DNA of 64,000 bases, taken from the NCBI RefSeq assembly GCF_003240565.2, contig NZ_CP117255.1, positions 124,001-188,000 on the forward strand. The letters run 5' to 3'. The translations under genes were made by a program, and so were the position numbers. The notes below the pieces were generated by a model, which was given only the letters and a program-made list of their open reading frames with translations, had not been told where the DNA came from and did no database searches. This DNA is from Rhizobium tumorigenes (GTDB lineage Bacteria > Pseudomonadota > Alphaproteobacteria > Rhizobiales > Rhizobiaceae). Shown here one piece after another: positions 15,345 through 22,707 of the stretch (position 1 is its first letter; the number at the start of each line of letters is the position of its first letter).

Positions 15345-16862
15345 TCAGGGCCGCACAGTTTTGAATTCAGCTACGGCTAGTTGCCATTCAGGAGCCGACG
15401 CGCGGCTGAGATGCGCAATGGGGATGGCGCAGGCGTGGCCTGATGGGGTCTTGTAGTCGCGACGCTCGAACAAATCGCCACCCAATACGAGCGGTGCCGT
15501 GTCTCGATCCGACTTCGGCATATTCCACCATAGGAAGCCCGAACCAGCCACGAGGAGATGGGTCGGATCGTGCTCGGCCAGTACCTCCCGAAAAGCCTCA
15601 TACGAGTCTCGCGCCTGCTCGGAAGTTGGCCGGACGTCAATCGTTGGCATTGTAAATTGTATGAAGTTATAGAATCCAATGTCATCGAGAGCGGTCTCAC
15701 GATCTATCTCCCACGCTTTCTTGCCCATGAGTACGCGTGCCGCAACGGTCAGGAATCGAATCGCCCATGTTCGATCACGCCATTTTCTCACGACAGTTCG
15801 CGTAGCCTCGACTGGGTCTTCATCAGGGTCGGCATAATGACTTTCTCCGATGAGTATTAGCCGTATGTCGCTGTTATTGTATCGTGGACCGATGTACGGT
15901 GCGAACGCAATCGAACTGGAGTTGGGCGGCGGGTTGGATAATCTTCCGCTTTGTGTCGCGGCTGTTCCTGGAAGGGACGGTGCGACGTTCTTGAGCCGAA
16001 ATGCGACCTTCTCGGCCAGTTGGTCGTTCAAGCTTTTGCCGTCGTAGCCGAAATGTATATTGCGGTGGCAGGTGGGGCAAATGGCGGCCATGTTGGCTAA
16101 TTCGTCGTGCCCCCAATTGCTCAACGCCTTCACATGATGCACCTCGAGGTATGGCGCGCCGCTACGAGTTACGAAGCTTGCCTCCTCTTTGCAAAGCTCG
16201 CACGAACCGTTGGCAATTTGCAGCACCCGCGCGCGCAGGAGCATGTTGCGGCGGTACCGCGTCGTCTCTGACTTAATGCCCTCCGGCGGCCCGAACGCCG
16301 CGATTTCCCGATCAATTTCGGCAGCCTCCCGCTCGGTTTCATCTAGAGCATGCTGAAGGACTTCAGCCTCATTTTTGTCGAGGTCATCATCGGCAACGGC
16401 TTCCTCAGCGACAAAATCCTCAGGGTTAACCCGCCTGCCAGTTGTGCGATCCAGGATTGCAAACCCCCAGCGACCCACCACCCTCGTCACACCGTTGTGG
16501 CTCTTGAAGCCACCTTGCAGATGACGGTCCACAAGGACGGCCCCATGATCGCTCTCATATAGTTTGACCGTCTCGCGGAAGATGGATTTCGGAGTAAATT
16601 CCTCGCCGTTGTGAACCATTGGATAGCGTGTTGGCGCATACTTGCCGTATGAGGCGTCGAACGCCGCGCGCCCTTGAGTGCGGCAGTTCTCTATCGCGCG
16701 GAGCACATACTCATGCGGTATCGCCTCTAGTGGAACGTCTTGTGGTGAGGGCACCGTTAGTCTCCCAAATCGGTAAAAGCTGGATCCCAATGTCAGAGTT
16801 GATTCTTGAAGATGCCATGGCCTCGGTGCCTTAGGTAGTGTCTCAGTTTGAATTTTCGGCAT
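15345..16862 (-). CDS. McrA-like HNH nuclease fused to a UDG-like domain
   Basis: About 505 residues with three parts. (1) Residues 28-150 resemble the head domain found before some McrA-like nucleases (RAIENCRTQGRAAFDASYG, YPMVHNGEEFTPKSI). (2) Residues 205-272 are a complete HNH: CELC, VHHVKAL, ANMAAICPTCHRNIH. (3) Residues 333-505 look like the uracil-DNA-glycosylase fold: LILIGESHY (motif 1 position), IGFYNFIQ, LLVAGSGFLWW and IAHLSR near the end. This suggests an enzyme acting on modified or damaged (phage) DNA; that is inference. The N-terminus is affected by an adjacent IS: the first ten codons, including ATG 16862 and the alternative 16904, lie in the IS end, so the natural start is uncertain. 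Confidence 0.75.
   Translation of the reverse strand: MPKIQTETLPKAPRPWHLQESTLTLGSSFYRFGRLTVPSPQDVPLEAIPHEYVLRAIENCRTQGRAAFDASYGKYAPTRYPMVHNGEEFTPKSIFRETVKLYESDHGAVLVDRHLQGGFKSHNGVTRVVGRWGFAILDRTTGRRVNPEDFVAEEAVADDDLDKNEAEVLQHALDETEREAAEIDREIAAFGPPEGIKSETTRYRRNMLLRARVLQIANGSCELCKEEASFVTRSGAPYLEVHHVKALSNWGHDELANMAAICPTCHRNIHFGYDGKSLNDQLAEKVAFRLKNVAPSLPGTAATQSGRLSNPPPNSSSIAFAPYIGPRYNNSDIRLILIGESHYADPDEDPVEATRTVVRKWRDRTWAIRFLTVAARVLMGKKAWEIDRETALDDIGFYNFIQFTMPTIDVRPTSEQARDSYEAFREVLAEHDPTHLLVAGSGFLWWNMPKSDRDTAPLVLGGDLFERRDYKTPSGHACAIPIAHLSRASAPEWQLAVAEFKTVRP
16834..16856 (+). repeat. Left terminal inverted repeat of the IS
   Basis: 23 bp beginning GGTAGTGTCTCAG and ending AATTTT; exact reverse complement of 18949-18971. 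The transposase stop codon (16843-16845) lies inside it. Confidence 0.9.
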
Positions 16863-17325
16863 TGTTCTTTCTATAAGGGCCGCGAGGACCAGACTTCGGA
16901 GCACGCACGTCGATCAGTTCACCAATCCAAGCAAAGTCGCGAACAGTTGCCGAAAGACCGGCTTCCATCGCTGGTGTGACGCGAAGCGTCTTATGGATTT
17001 TGCAGAAGTTATAAAACACCGTGTAGGGCGCTACCATCTGAAGGTGGTTTTCAAACTTCTTTGAGAAGCCATTTGTCAGGCGAGTAAAGCGGCGCATGTG
17101 CACACGCATCGTGAGGTTCTGACGCTCGACGTAGGACGTGGAAACATGGGCCATGTCTGGATTGCCCTCAACGCGTTCCTTCTTCGCTCCGGTGCATTCT
17201 GCAGGCGAATAGCGGCCCTTTGCGCTTTCCGGTGCAGCGCCGTAAATCTGTGTGGGCATCTTGTTCATGCCCGTATTATCTGAACCTTTATGCTTAGCTC
17301 CAATTGTTTTCATGCAAGCATACAA
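16843..17325 (-). pseudogene. IS1-family-like transposase, N-terminally truncated
   Basis: 160 codons covering only the C-terminal half of a DDE transposase: GRYSPAECTGAKKE, STSYVERQNLTMRVHMRRFTRL, then YNFCKIHKTLRVTPAMEAGL. Relatives of this type are about twice as long and carry the zinc/HTH region and first catalytic Asp upstream; here the first 25 residues have no match to that part. The sequence upstream turns into a regulatory region shared with the P63C gene, so a deletion/replacement of the 5' half is likely. It may still yield a protein able to bind DNA. Confidence 0.75.
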
Positions 17326-17398
17326 AAAAACATCGTGCTTGCATTAATAATTGAACTAGGTGACGATGCAAGCATCGAATTGGAAAGGATGCTTGCAT
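17312..17398. promoter_or_regulatory. Four ATGCAAGCAT-type operators between divergent IS genes
   Basis: Copies of the 10-bp palindrome occur at 17312-17321, 17335-17344 (one mismatch, GTGCTTGCAT), 17366-17375 and 17389-17398. Spacings are 23, 31 and 23 bp, so the array is symmetric. The last copy contains the ATG of the P63C gene and the first lies just upstream of the truncated transposase. This looks like a repressor array controlling both genes. Confidence 0.75.
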
Positions 17399-18416
17399 GT
17401 CTGAAAGCGACAAAGATCAGAGTAAAGTAGCCGGCGGCAGGGCTAGAGCCGAGTCGCTGCCCGCAACGAGACGCAGCGAAATTGCGTCACGGGCGGCGGC
17501 CGCGAGGTGGGGCAAGACTTACAAGGCGTTAAGTTCCGGCAATTTCCTCGCTGACTTCGGCATAGATGTCGAATGCCATGTGCTAGACGACCCCAGTAAG
17601 ACGGCTGTGATAAGTCAACGTGGAATGGGCCAAGCAATCGGCTTCAGTAAGCGTGGATCGCGCCTGGGAGTGTTCGTAGGTTCCAAGACGATGGATGGTT
17701 ATATCGGCCGCGAGCTAAGAGAAAAAATCGAAAATCCTATTATTTTTCAACATAGCACTGCGGCCGCAGAATCCCCAGTATCGACGGCTCACGGTTACGA
17801 CGCCACAATCCTAATTGATCTCTGTAATTCCATTCTGGCAGCTAAAGCTGACGGAAAGCTCGCCGGCGATCGATATGCCAGAATGAGTGAGCAGGCGCAG
17901 ACTATTGTAAGTGCTTCCGCCAAATCGGGGATTAGGGGACTTGTATATGCTCTGGCTGGATACAGCCCATCGACAGATGAAGTCGTCGCGGCATTCAAAC
18001 ATTATGTTCGAGAAGAAGCAAAAAAATATGAGAAGGAGTTTCCGAGCGAGCTATACGAACAATGGCATCGTCTCTACGGAATTTCTGTCCCGGAACGTGG
18101 GAAGCCATGGCAATTTAAACATCTGACGATCAAACACATCTACTACCCGTTGGCCAAGAGTAACGGGAAACTCTTGGAGCTTCTGCGGGCCTTAAAAACT
18201 AACGATGGCGGAAGAAAAACGAAACTTTTCCAGTTTCTCAATGACATAGGCGCAAGGGCATTAAGAATGCACTTAGGCCGCGTTCTGGAAATGTCGGAAT
18301 CATCAAAAACAAAGTTTGAATATGAGAACAAACTCGTTCAACGCTTTGGCGGACAGCAAGAGCTTGATCTATTTATTCCGATTTCCGGCCCCAGCGCTTC
18401 GCAGCCGCTTGCTTAG
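17397..18416 (+). CDS. P63C-domain protein, IS passenger
   Basis: A 339-residue protein. Residues 12-40 carry an Ala/Arg-rich motif (GGRARAESLPATRRSEIASR, then AAARWG). The C-terminal two thirds fit the P63C domain, with AHGYDATILIDLCNSILAA, GLVYALAGYSP, FPSELYEQWHRLYGI and HLTIKHIYYPLAKSNGKLLE, and end in a dimer-like charged tail. P63C proteins are of unknown function and often phage- or mobile-element-borne; some have been suggested to be phage regulatory proteins. GGAAAGGA precedes the ATG. The start codon sits inside the fourth ATGCAAGCAT operator, so binding there would block expression. It could itself be the repressor. Confidence 0.85.
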   Translation: MSESDKDQSKVAGGRARAESLPATRRSEIASRAAAARWGKTYKALSSGNFLADFGIDVECHVLDDPSKTAVISQRGMGQAIGFSKRGSRLGVFVGSKTMDGYIGRELREKIENPIIFQHSTAAAESPVSTAHGYDATILIDLCNSILAAKADGKLAGDRYARMSEQAQTIVSASAKSGIRGLVYALAGYSPSTDEVVAAFKHYVREEAKKYEKEFPSELYEQWHRLYGISVPERGKPWQFKHLTIKHIYYPLAKSNGKLLELLRALKTNDGGRKTKLFQFLNDIGARALRMHLGRVLEMSESSKTKFEYENKLVQRFGGQQELDLFIPISGPSASQPLA

Positions 18417-18611
18417 CAATCTCCGCGCGCCGTTCAGGCGTCATATCTCGGCGCGCTTCTTCCCGCCCTTCGCGCCGAGCGCTTTTGCCGCAGGGTCTTT
18501 GCCGTCGTCAATAACCGTATCGTCCTCATCACCCGTAGCGATGCGCATGATCTTAACAGCGTTGCCGATCACATCGGCAGGGCGCTTCTGTCCTTTAGGT
18601 CCGGTTGGCAT
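18373..18611 (-). pseudogene. Small MPTGPKG-type basic protein gene, frameshifted
   Basis: Starts at ATG 18611 (MPTGPKGQKRPADVIGNAVK), overlapping the end of the 92-aa ORF upstream. The frame stops at 18441 just after GGKKRAEI, but another frame immediately continues from ATG 18444 as MTPERRAEIAKQAAAKRWGR to a stop at 18373. Joined, they give a typical small basic protein of this family (often listed as RNA-binding or hypothetical); an extra AT in GAGATATGACG explains the break. The 3' end overlaps the end of the convergent P63C gene. It could also be a programmed shift or two proteins. Confidence 0.6.
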
Positions 18612-18873
18612 CATCGACCCCATCGGTAGCGACCTCAAAGCCTGCCAGTTCGGAAATATTTTCGAGAGTTCTCTTCAAATTTGTTTGCCCATGCTGCTTG
18701 GATTCTAAAAAGGCGGGTATAGTGAAGGCTATTGTCTCCTTGAGATCGCCGCGCCAGAAATATCTACAAATTATTTTGAAATCCCAACTGTCGGTACTAA
18801 ACTGCAAGGTGTTGACCTCGCGCTGGCCGCCTCGAAACTTTCTGTCCCAAAACTGTTTTTGATACGTCGCCAT
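18595..18873 (-). CDS. Hypothetical 92-aa protein, IS passenger
   Basis: Not recognised. Its 92 residues are rich in aromatic residues in the first half (FWDRKFRGG, WDFKIICRYFWRGD) and helical in the second. No membrane segment. It is the first gene of a two-gene unit with the MPTGPKG-type gene, whose ATG lies in its last codons (GATGATGCC). Its promoter region abuts the right terminal repeat of the IS. Confidence 0.55.
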   Translation of the reverse strand: MATYQKQFWDRKFRGGQREVNTLQFSTDSWDFKIICRYFWRGDLKETIAFTIPAFLESKQHGQTNLKRTLENISELAGFEVATDGVDDANRT

Positions 18874-18948
18874 TCGGCAAAGACCTCCGACCGTCGCTTT
18901 CCGCTAAGCATATAGGAAAATGCAGCCTCGCGCGACAGGTGAGCGATC

Positions 18949-18971
18949 AAAATTCAAACTGAGACACTACC
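18949..18971 (-). repeat. Right terminal inverted repeat of the IS
   Basis: 23 bp, exact reverse complement of 16834-16856; followed by GTGCCTTG, the right half of the target duplication. Confidence 0.9.
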
Positions 18972-19107
18972 GTGCCTTGGCGCATAGCTCTTATTAGGTT
19001 GGTTGGCGTCCGGAATATGGTGGAAGCAATTAGGTAATGACGTCGCGTCAACGAATAACCGAAGCGACGCGACCCGCCCCAACCACATCTGTGGCTAGTT
19101 TATTCGG

Positions 19108-19284
19108 TCAGCCTGGATCGTAGTCGCCTTGTCGGGCAGGGCCCGATGGCCCGTTAGCGGCGTGGATGAAGTCGATGGGATCACAGAACCCGAATGCGGG
19201 CTGGATCTCGTTGAGGCTGGCCTTCTTCTTCCAAAGGATATTGACACGGCGGCACGGCCGGAGCCACTTCAGTAGGCGGTGCAT
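19108..19284 (-). CDS. Small ORF, possible gene fragment
   Basis: 58 codons starting MHRLLKWLRPCRRVNILWKK and ending ARQGDYDPG. Codon use is GC-rich and plausible for coding sequence, and the frame fills most of the otherwise empty 18980-19301 region to the right of the IS. I do not recognise it. It could be the 3' fragment of a larger gene broken by rearrangement or an unexpressed ORF. Confidence 0.25.
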   Translation of the reverse strand: MHRLLKWLRPCRRVNILWKKKASLNEIQPAFGFCDPIDFIHAANGPSGPARQGDYDPG

Positions 19285-19301
19285 TTCATGGTGTGAACAA
19301 A

Positions 19302-20063
19302 TCAGTTTTCACTTCCAAGTGGCGATGTTTTCGAGGGGGTGTTTTCACTTGAGTTGAGACGGGTCATGTCGGCAATACAAGTTTTCACGGCAAAGTTTAT
19401 TTGAGCAGCTTCATAGCGTGACAACGGGGGTATACTCCATACCGGTTCGTTACCACCGAACGATATTGCGATTCCTGCCGGATCACCTTCCGCGTTGAAA
19501 ACACTTTCAAAGGCTTCGGTAAAATTTACAAGCGACACGGCATTGGCCAGTTCCGGCTTTTTCTCAAGCTCTTCCGCTTGTTGTGTTTTTGGCATTGTCC
19601 TAAAAAACATAGCATTGAGCAGTGATGCTCCATCCATAGGACCAAATGTGGCGTTGGTTTGGAAAAAACTTGATAAGGCCTCCTCAGAGGCTACCGTCAT
19701 ATCCATTTTGCTACTGAAGAACTTTACTTCGCGTGAATTGTTGCTACTGGAGATAGTGATAGATGCTACCTTAGGCGGTGTCGTTAAAGGTAGATTCCAA
19801 TCCTTTTTAGCGATAAACAGTCCGTAGAAGCTCGTGATGTCATCTTTGTTGATAAGGCCAAACACGACTTCCTTGTTCGTCCACAGCGTACTCTGGATAG
19901 CGCAGCTATTCGGCTTGACGTTCTTGAATCCGTCTTCATGCATCGTGACGGCCCATGAGTCTGCGCTATAATATGTCTGTTTCACATCTGCGTCTTCCGC
20001 TTGGGCAGCGGTAGCCATCAGTGTAAACAGGCCGAAAATACTTCTGGAAACTGCAATTTTCAT
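19302..20063 (-). CDS. Exported protein of unknown function
   Basis: 253 residues with a clear Sec signal peptide (KIAVSRSIFGLFTLMATAAQA, cleavage near residue 22 before EDADVKQ). The mature part has two cysteines far apart (PNSCAIQ and VKTCIAD) that could form a disulfide, a beta-rich middle (VASITISSSNNSREVKFFSS) and helices. No lipobox. It lies 29 bp downstream of the DUF805 gene on the same strand and is probably cotranscribed. Function unknown; a periplasmic partner of the membrane protein is a reasonable guess. Confidence 0.75.
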   Translation of the reverse strand: MKIAVSRSIFGLFTLMATAAQAEDADVKQTYYSADSWAVTMHEDGFKNVKPNSCAIQSTLWTNKEVVFGLINKDDITSFYGLFIAKKDWNLPLTTPPKVASITISSSNNSREVKFFSSKMDMTVASEEALSSFFQTNATFGPMDGASLLNAMFFRTMPKTQQAEELEKKPELANAVSLVNFTEAFESVFNAEGDPAGIAISFGGNEPVWSIPPLSRYEAAQINFAVKTCIADMTRLNSSENTPSKTSPLGSEN

Positions 20064-20092
20064 AGCTATGCTTTCATAAGTTGCGAGGGGTG

Positions 20093-20620
20093 TCAGTTCA
20101 GAACGCTGCTTTTCAGTTTTTGATATTCTGGCTCATCGGTCGCGCCTGATGCTCGCAGCGTGGCAAGCCTTTCCAGCTGTTCAATCGTGTTGAGTTGGTT
20201 AAATGCCGGGCCGTCGCTACGGGTTAGGGCCATCAGCGGGCTAGGGGGCAGTTTGGCTTGTTGTGGGGCATGTGGCGGGCCAAAGCGGTTGGTGCCTGCC
20301 GTTGACCTAATGCAGGCGAATACAAGCAGCAGCAAGCCCGCCAGCGGCACCGGGCCGATGAGCACCCACCATCCCGTACGGTCGATGTCGTGTAGCCGAC
20401 GGACAGATACTGCAAGCAGCGGCATAAAATGCACGAGATAAACGACCACAACAAGAAGCCCGCCACTTCCCGGGGAAAACGCCAACCCAAGAACCTTGTC
20501 CAAGGCAAGGGCGACAACCAACAGACCTAAAACGAATAGCGCGCACAGCCAATATTGTGACCGGGTGGCCCTGCCTGTGAAGGTCGAGTAGCTCCGCATT
20601 GCATCAATATAAGCTTCCAT
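20093..20620 (-). CDS. DUF805 membrane protein with SHOCT-like tail
   Basis: About 175 residues. The DUF805 signature is clear: YSTFTGRATRSQYWLCALF, a pair of hydrophobic segments, and VSVRRLHDIDRTGWWVLIGPVPLAG. The last 35 residues (QLERLATLRASGATDEPEYQKLKSSVL) are a SHOCT-like short helical oligomerisation module. The ATG at 20620 has AGGAG five bases upstream; the longer ORF upstream is not coding. DUF805 proteins are small inner-membrane proteins of unknown role, frequent in phage and island DNA. Probably in one unit with the exported protein downstream. Confidence 0.88.
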   Translation of the reverse strand: MEAYIDAMRSYSTFTGRATRSQYWLCALFVLGLLVVALALDKVLGLAFSPGSGGLLVVVVYLVHFMPLLAVSVRRLHDIDRTGWWVLIGPVPLAGLLLLVFACIRSTAGTNRFGPPHAPQQAKLPPSPLMALTRSDGPAFNQLNTIEQLERLATLRASGATDEPEYQKLKSSVLN

Positions 20621-20753
20621 TTTCGCTCCTATGGCCGAGCGCGACTCGTGGTCTGCCAAGGCCAATCTTTGATTGAACATTCCGTCGCATGAATTAAATA
20701 TGGGATCAACAGTCCGTCGATTATTGATTGCCGATTGTGGCCCATGTCGCCAC

Positions 20754-21029
20754 ATGGATGTGCGAACAACAATCGGCTCGAACTTACGGCGGCTTCGAGT
20801 GGCTAAAGGGTTGTCACAGGAGCGCTTGGCGCTCGAAGCTGCGATTGACAGAGCGTATGTCGGGCGCGTTGAACGGGCTAAAGAAAACGTCACTGTCGCA
20901 ACCTTAGAGTCTTTGGCCGCCGTCCTGGCTGTGCCGGTGGCTGCCCTGTTTGCGGAAATCGATGAAACGGTCCCGCGGTCGCCACCGCTGAAGGCGGGAA
21001 GAAAGCCAAAAGTCGAAAAACAAGGCTGA
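20754..21029 (+). CDS. XRE-family helix-turn-helix regulator
   Basis: A 91-residue protein that is almost entirely a Cro/CI-type HTH (IGSNLRRLRVAKGLSQERLA, then YVGRVERAKENVTVATLESLA) plus a short basic tail. The ATG at 20754 is chosen because the HTH begins directly after it. The palindrome CCATGT-CGCC-ACATGG (20742-20757) covers this start codon and may be its operator. It is divergent from the DUF805/exported-protein pair, so it may control them. Confidence 0.85.
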   Translation: MDVRTTIGSNLRRLRVAKGLSQERLALEAAIDRAYVGRVERAKENVTVATLESLAAVLAVPVAALFAEIDETVPRSPPLKAGRKPKVEKQG

Positions 21030-21099
21030 CTGCTTATGGGCAGGGGGCGGCGCCAAGCTACTGGCGCCGATGGTCGTTGAGCGGCCTGCACTGCTGATC

Positions 21100-21693
21100 T
21101 CACTTCTCTATGTAACTGGGATGGATGAGTGCGAGTTGCTCGACGCGCCGCCCGAATGGCGGAATATCGAGGTAATCTCTCCACCGAACCCGCACGGTTT
21201 GATCTGGTTTGATTTCAAGAACGAGCGCTTCGTACCATCCGTCCATCGGCCCGTCGGTGGCGAGCACAAGGTTGCCAACTTTGAGCTTGGTGAAGTCCTC
21301 GGGGAGCGCTGTCGGCCTCACAGGCTGACCTTGTGGCCCTGCCGCCGCCGTGTCGTCGCTCGCTACGACGCGAATACGGTTCGCTTGCTGTTGCTCAGCC
21401 ACCGGCAGATGTAAGGCAATCTCTCGATAGAGGTCTTGCTTCACGAATGGCACAAAAGCCTTGCCGCTGTCGAACAGCTTTCCTTTTGGCAACCTAGGAA
21501 GGAATGCTCGTACGCCGTCGTTGTCGACCCGCAACGCCAACATACCCATCAAGGCGGCCGCCTTTTTTGCGAGATGCCCGTCAGGCGCGGCAAAGTAGGA
21601 CGCGTGCGCTTTGCCATGGTCATCGCGCCCAAGCACGATGATTGGATGCGGCAACGAAATGTTGGTTTGGGCAGGCATATTTGCGTTATTCAT
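21100..21693 (-). CDS. Unknown protein with possible Tudor-like C-terminal domain
   Basis: About 197 residues. The N-terminal half contains a segment HPIIVLGRDDHGKAHASYFA and helices. The C-terminal 65 residues (LKVGNLVLATDGPMDGWYEALVLE, then TVRVRWRDY) look like a small beta-barrel of the Tudor/chromo type, a fold that binds nucleic acid or protein tails. GGAG six bases before ATG 21693 decides the start. The gene converges on the XRE gene. The fold is suggested by eye only. Confidence 0.65.
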   Translation of the reverse strand: MNNANMPAQTNISLPHPIIVLGRDDHGKAHASYFAAPDGHLAKKAAALMGMLALRVDNDGVRAFLPRLPKGKLFDSGKAFVPFVKQDLYREIALHLPVAEQQQANRIRVVASDDTAAAGPQGQPVRPTALPEDFTKLKVGNLVLATDGPMDGWYEALVLEIKPDQTVRVRWRDYLDIPPFGRRVEQLALIHPSYIEK

Positions 21694-21705
21694 CTGTATC
21701 TCCAA

Positions 21706-22122
21706 ACGGTTAGCGACGCTACGCCGCGACTATATTATAGCAGAACAAATCATGAACGTCAATTGTATGGATTTTACGATGCAATTTTTAGGTGCGGCGT
21801 ATCGAGAGGTGTCGGGTGCAAAGTTTGAGCCGGCAGACAGTGTATCGCGGCCGCTTAAGCTTGCTGAAGCGGGGACGCTGCTACCCCGAACAGGTGGTCG
21901 CATGGCGCCAAGATGGTCATCTTCAGCGGCGGTAAAGGGGTTAGTGCAATGCCAATTTAAAACGTAGCCATCGAAGGTGAGGGGAATCGCCACTCACTTA
22001 CGACCTACCTCATAGCTGCTTAAATGACTGATGAACTCAGGCATATGACCCTGCACGCCTATACAAGTACGCAGAGGTGAACAGTCACATCGCAAGTCAA
22101 GCAGCCCAGCAAGGGCAGCCCA
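21706..22122. other. Intergenic stretch without a supported gene
   Basis: 417 bp between divergent genes. ORFs of up to 118 codons run through it on both strands, but their composition and lack of ribosome sites give no reason to call them genes. It should hold promoters for both neighbours. Confidence 0.5.
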
Positions 22123-22665
22123 ATGCTAAACAACAACCCGAAGCTTGATGCTTACCTCGAGTGGATCGAAACCCGCATTCAAGAAGACTTCGAACCCTAC
22201 CTGCTAACGTTTATGTTCAATCCATTGAATGGATCTGAGGCTGCCGTGCGTGCTCAAATGGAGCACGAAGTGAAGCGCATCTACAGCCGCCTTCTAACGC
22301 GCATAGTGAAAAAGCCAAACAAGACGCCCGTTGATCAAATGCCTCTCCTAATCGGCTGCGTGGATTGGCCCGTTCCCAAATTGCTTAAGGCTTCGCTAAA
22401 GGATGTCTCGCTCAATGGCGGAATGCATATGCATGCCCTTATGCTGGTGCCGCCCACATCAAGATCGCCATTGTTGATGTCTCAGTTGATCGAATTGAAG
22501 TATTCGACGTTCGTCACCCCCGGGGGGGTGCTGATGAGGCTGCACGCGGTTTTAATCAAGGACAATCAAGCTCAAACGGCAGCATATGCGTTAAAATCTG
22601 TGCAGAGGGGGCGGTTGGGCGACGATGACATACTGATACTGCCGCGATCCCATTCGGAGATGTGA
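22123..22665 (+). CDS. Possible HUH-type replication initiator/nickase
   Basis: 180 residues, not firmly recognised. Three short motifs fall in the order expected of HUH endonucleases: YLLTFMFNP (motif 1, about residue 26), the hydrophobic-flanked HMHALMLVPP (about 103-112, in the place of the metal-binding HUH; here HMH) and AAYALKSVQRG (about 155-165, Tyr-x-x-Lys like the catalytic motif). Rep proteins of small phages and rolling-circle plasmids have this layout. If right, it may be a relic of a phage satellite or plasmid. A strong terminator follows directly. Confidence 0.6.
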   Translation: MLNNNPKLDAYLEWIETRIQEDFEPYLLTFMFNPLNGSEAAVRAQMEHEVKRIYSRLLTRIVKKPNKTPVDQMPLLIGCVDWPVPKLLKASLKDVSLNGGMHMHALMLVPPTSRSPLLMSQLIELKYSTFVTPGGVLMRLHAVLIKDNQAQTAAYALKSVQRGRLGDDDILILPRSHSEM

Positions 22666-22677
22666 CGACGGTGAAAA

Positions 22678-22707
22678 GGCAGGAGCGGTAACGCTCCTGC
22701 CTTTTTT
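22678..22707. terminator. Strong bidirectional terminator between convergent genes
   Basis: A perfect 10-bp stem GGCAGGAGCG / CGCTCCTGCC with a GTAA loop, followed by six T on the plus strand and preceded by AAAA (22674-22677), so it can stop transcription from both sides. The stop codon of the minus-strand gene lies in the T run. Confidence 0.92.

Larger units (their letters stand above)
16834..18971. mobile_element. IS1-like element with passenger genes (2.1 kb)
   Basis: Bounded by perfect 23-bp terminal inverted repeats and an 8-bp imperfect target duplication (GTGCCTTA at 16826-16833, GTGCCTTG at 18972-18979). It contains a 5'-truncated transposase, a divergent P63C-domain gene and two small genes on the opposite strand. 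The transposase C-terminus resembles the IS1-type DDE family. The lack of its N-terminal half suggests the copy cannot move by itself. Confidence 0.82.

Noticed and set aside
18316..18708. 130-codon plus-strand ORF at the end of the P63C gene
   Set aside because: Antisense to the MPTGPKG-type gene, which has a recognisable protein sequence.
21611..21967. 118-codon plus-strand ORF near 21.7 kb
   Set aside because: Partly antisense to the Tudor-like gene, no ribosome site, no similarity noticed.
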